Made by a program: the position numbers and the translations under genes
Notes under the pieces: generated by a model
What the model saw: the letters and a program-made list of their open reading frames with translations, nothing else
The model's database searches: none
What the model was told of the DNA's origin: nothing
Assembly: GCF_014041935.1 (NCBI RefSeq)
Contig: NZ_CP059491.1
Span: 2,170,001-2,234,000 of the forward strand
Reading direction: 5' to 3'
Source of the DNA: Gordonia jinghuaiqii
GTDB lineage: Bacteria; Actinomycetota; Actinomycetes; Mycobacteriales; Mycobacteriaceae
Length of the DNA stretch: 64,000 nucleotides
Part shown: piece after piece, positions 62,307 through 64,000 of the stretch
How positions within the stretch are numbered: position 1 is the stretch's first letter
Layout of the letters: each line of letters starts with the position of its first letter

Positions 62307-64000
62307 GTGACCGACAACGGGTCGCCGGCTGACGCGAACGCAGCGTCAGAACCGGCGGAAGAATTTCCCAGCAAACTTCGTGTGCACGCCCTGGCCAGAT
62401 TCCTGGGCCTGACGAGTCGGCAGGTGCTGGCGCACCTGGCGAATCTCGGGGTGCAGACCCGCAGCCCGCAATCGAGCGTCGACCGCGAGCTCGCCCAGGC
62501 GGTGGCCGCACGGGTGCGCGCCGAGGGCGAGGGCGACGAGACTGCGGCGGCCCCGGCCGAGCCGAGCGCGGCACCGACCGAGGCGCCCGAAACAGCAGAG
62601 GCGCCCGTAACAGCAGAGGTGCCCGCCGCAGAACCGGCGGCCGCACCCGAGGCGCCGACCCAACCAGAAGCCGCTGCGGTCGAGAACCCGGCCGGCCAAC
62701 GAGCGCACGCCGAGGCGCCCACGCTGTTCTCCGCGGCATCATCCGGTTACGACGCCCCTCTCGCCGCCACCGGCGAGGAGGAGCCATCGTTCGGAGGCGG
62801 ACCGCTGTTCCTTCAGCCGCAAGCCCCGGAGGAGAAGCCGAAGGCCGCACGGTCTGCCCGCGCGAAGGCCAAGGTCAAGACGCCCGTGCAGGACGGCGCC
62901 GAGCAGGGCCAGACCGACACCCCCGCCGAGGCGGCGTCCCCTGACCAGACCCCGACCGACTCGGGTCGTGTCGAGGCGAAGGCAGACGAGGCCGGCGCAG
63001 ACCAGGCGGGCGCAGACCAGCCGAGCGCAGACCAGCCGAGCGCAGACCAGCCGCGCGCAGACGAGCCGAGCGCAGACGAGGCGCGCACCGGCAGGACGAC
63101 TGTGGGCACCGCGGATGCGGAGACCGCCGCCGACGCCGATGCCGGTGATGACAACGACACGGACGATGACTCGGACACCGATGACTCGGACACCGACGAC
63201 TCGGACACCGACGATTCGAATGCGGACGACTCGGGTTCCGGACGCAGCCGGCGGCGTCGCCGCGGGCGGCGGGGTCGTGGCCGTGGCCGCGGCGATCAGG
63301 GCGGTGAGAACGGTGACGACGACGAGTCCGCCGACACCGACGCCGCACGCACCGACGCCGCAGATACCGCCGCGGACACCGGAGCCGCGAAGACCGTCGA
63401 CCGCGACACCGATACCGATACCGGCGACCGTGGCAGGGCCGACCGCACCGGCGGCGCCGACGACGCCGCGAGCGATCGTGACGACTCCGACGAGGCCGAC
63501 GCCGACGCCGAGGGCGCGGATGATTCGCGCTCGGAGGACGGCCGCCCGTCCGGGAAGCGCAACAAGCGGCGTCGTCGTGCAGGTGGCGACAGGACCGATG
63601 ACGCCGAGGGCACGAAGGCACGCTCAGACGCCGCCGACCAGGACGGTTCGGGGAGTGACTCCGCCGGCGCTGACGCCGACGACTCCGACGACTCCGCGGA
63701 CGACGAGTCGGGTGACGGGTCGTCGACCCGCCGGCGCCGTCGTCGCCGCAGGCGCAAGGTCGGAGGCGAGCAGGAGGATGCGTCGCCGGACGATCCCCCG
63801 AACACCGTGGTCCACGAGCGGGAACCGCGCAGCAAGCGTGTCCGCGACGAGGTCCAGGGGATCTCGGGGTCGACGCGGCTCGAGGCGAAGCGTCAGCGGC
63901 GTCGCGACGGCCGCGATGCCGGTCGTCGTCGGCCGCCGATCCTGACCGAGTCGGAGTTCCTCGCACGCCGCGAGGCCGTCGACCGGGTGATGGTGGTGCG
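62307..64000 (+). CDS. rne: Ribonuclease E/G, N-terminal disordered region (3' end outside window)
   Basis: The frame from the GTG at 62307 (GAGGAGACTGA upstream) is open to the window end, 564 codons. Residues about 24-70 form an IF2-N-like helical unit (LRVHALARFLGLTSRQVLAHL). The rest is low-complexity: seven 5-residue repeats ADQPS/ADEAG at 226-260, Asp/Ser-rich DSDTDD repeats near 287-309, an Arg-Gly block RGRRGRGRGRG near 318-328, acidic stretches, and a run of nine Arg at 475-483. The last residues REAVDRVMVV are where the S1/catalytic domain of actinobacterial RNase E starts. This enzyme initiates mRNA decay and rRNA processing. The call rests on the N-terminal layout and the position after ndk. 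Confidence 0.88.
   Translation, partial: MTDNGSPADANAASEPAEEFPSKLRVHALARFLGLTSRQVLAHLANLGVQTRSPQSSVDRELAQAVAARVRAEGEGDETAAAPAEPSAAPTEAPETAEAPVTAEVPAAEPAAAPEAPTQPEAAAVENPAGQRAHAEAPTLFSAASSGYDAPLAATGEEEPSFGGGPLFLQPQAPEEKPKAARSARAKAKVKTPVQDGAEQGQTDTPAEAASPDQTPTDSGRVEAKADEAGADQAGADQPSADQPSADQPRADEPSADEARTGRTTVGTADAETAADADAGDDNDTDDDSDTDDSDTDDSDTDDSNADDSGSGRSRRRRRGRRGRGRGRGDQGGENGDDDESADTDAARTDAADTAADTGAAKTVDRDTDTDTGDRGRADRTGGADDAASDRDDSDEADADAEGADDSRSEDGRPSGKRNKRRRRAGGDRTDDAEGTKARSDAADQDGSGSDSAGADADDSDDSADDESGDGSSTRRRRRRRRRKVGGEQEDASPDDPPNTVVHEREPRSKRVRDEVQGISGSTRLEAKRQRRRDGRDAGRRRPPILTESEFLARREAVDRVMVV
62982..63086 (+). repeat. 15-bp in-frame tandem repeat in rne, 7 copies
   Basis: Seven units of consensus gcagaccagccgagc, 1-4 differences between copies, encoding ADQPS-type pentapeptides in the disordered N-terminal region of RNase E. 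Confidence 0.9.

Overview
The window is a high-GC (about two thirds G+C by eye), gene-dense stretch of a mycolic-acid-containing actinobacterium (order Mycobacteriales). Gordonia or a close relative fits best. Pointers are a CmrA-type mycolate reductase, mycothiol-linked and SigH-type redox functions, GarA-type large NAD-glutamate dehydrogenase, paired ClpP1/ClpP2, and gene order that follows the Mycobacterium tuberculosis block Rv2511 (orn) to Rv2444c (rne) almost step by step. The synteny statements come from memory of the M. tuberculosis map, not from a search. There is no insertion sequence, prophage, CRISPR array or rRNA operon; the interest lies in accessory inserts, regulatory sites and repeats set into a conserved backbone.

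Layout: 1-3.7 kb is accessory: a truncated SDF-family transporter, a DUF222/13E12-type HNH nuclease with a LexA-type box, a palindromic repeat and a decayed YciI gene. 3.7-8.2 kb holds tRNA-His, orn, cmrA, fadH and a PadR regulator. 8.3-14.3 kb holds a nucleobase permease, a DUF1023 hydrolase with a small partner, tRNA-Arg, a second palindromic repeat and a CopD-CtaG fusion. 14.4-28.9 kb is ssb paralog / ettA / gdh, interrupted by an inserted glutamate decarboxylase-antiporter pair (gadC-gadB) and followed by a molybdopterin oxidoreductase, a thioesterase and a conserved protein. 29-33.1 kb is aglA, glbO, an HNH protein, ctaJ and a DUF5130-type protein. 33.3-37.2 kb is a C4-dicarboxylate uptake module (dctA divergent from a CitA/DcuS-type two-component system).

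37.2-44.3 kb holds pepN, a double TetR regulator, the Rv2466c-type oxidoreductase behind a SigH-like promoter, an M48 protease, rpiB and nei2. 44.5-47.8 kb is envelope- and secretion-oriented: a cupin, a LysB/PE-PPE-like esterase, an L,D-transpeptidase with CRP-like and palindromic sites upstream, a tiny zinc ribbon and a small secreted protein. 47.9-52.9 kb is tRNA-Gly, tRNA-Pro, tig, clpP1, clpP2, clpX (chaperone/proteolysis). 53-56 kb is a molybdopterin oxidoreductase divergent from mobA. 56.2-64 kb is valS-folC-DUF4233, a secreted protein, ndk and the 5' part of rne.

Functional themes: glutamate metabolism (gdh, gadB, gadC beside the energy-sensing translation factor EttA), redox and respiration (CtaJ, CtaG/CopD, GlbO, Rv2466c), proteostasis (Tig/Clp), Moco enzymes with MobA, and cell-envelope chemistry. 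A cross-cutting feature is short tandem duplication: five arrays of 15-26 bp periods lie at or near gene 3' ends or between genes, four of them on or within about 20 bp of a stop codon.
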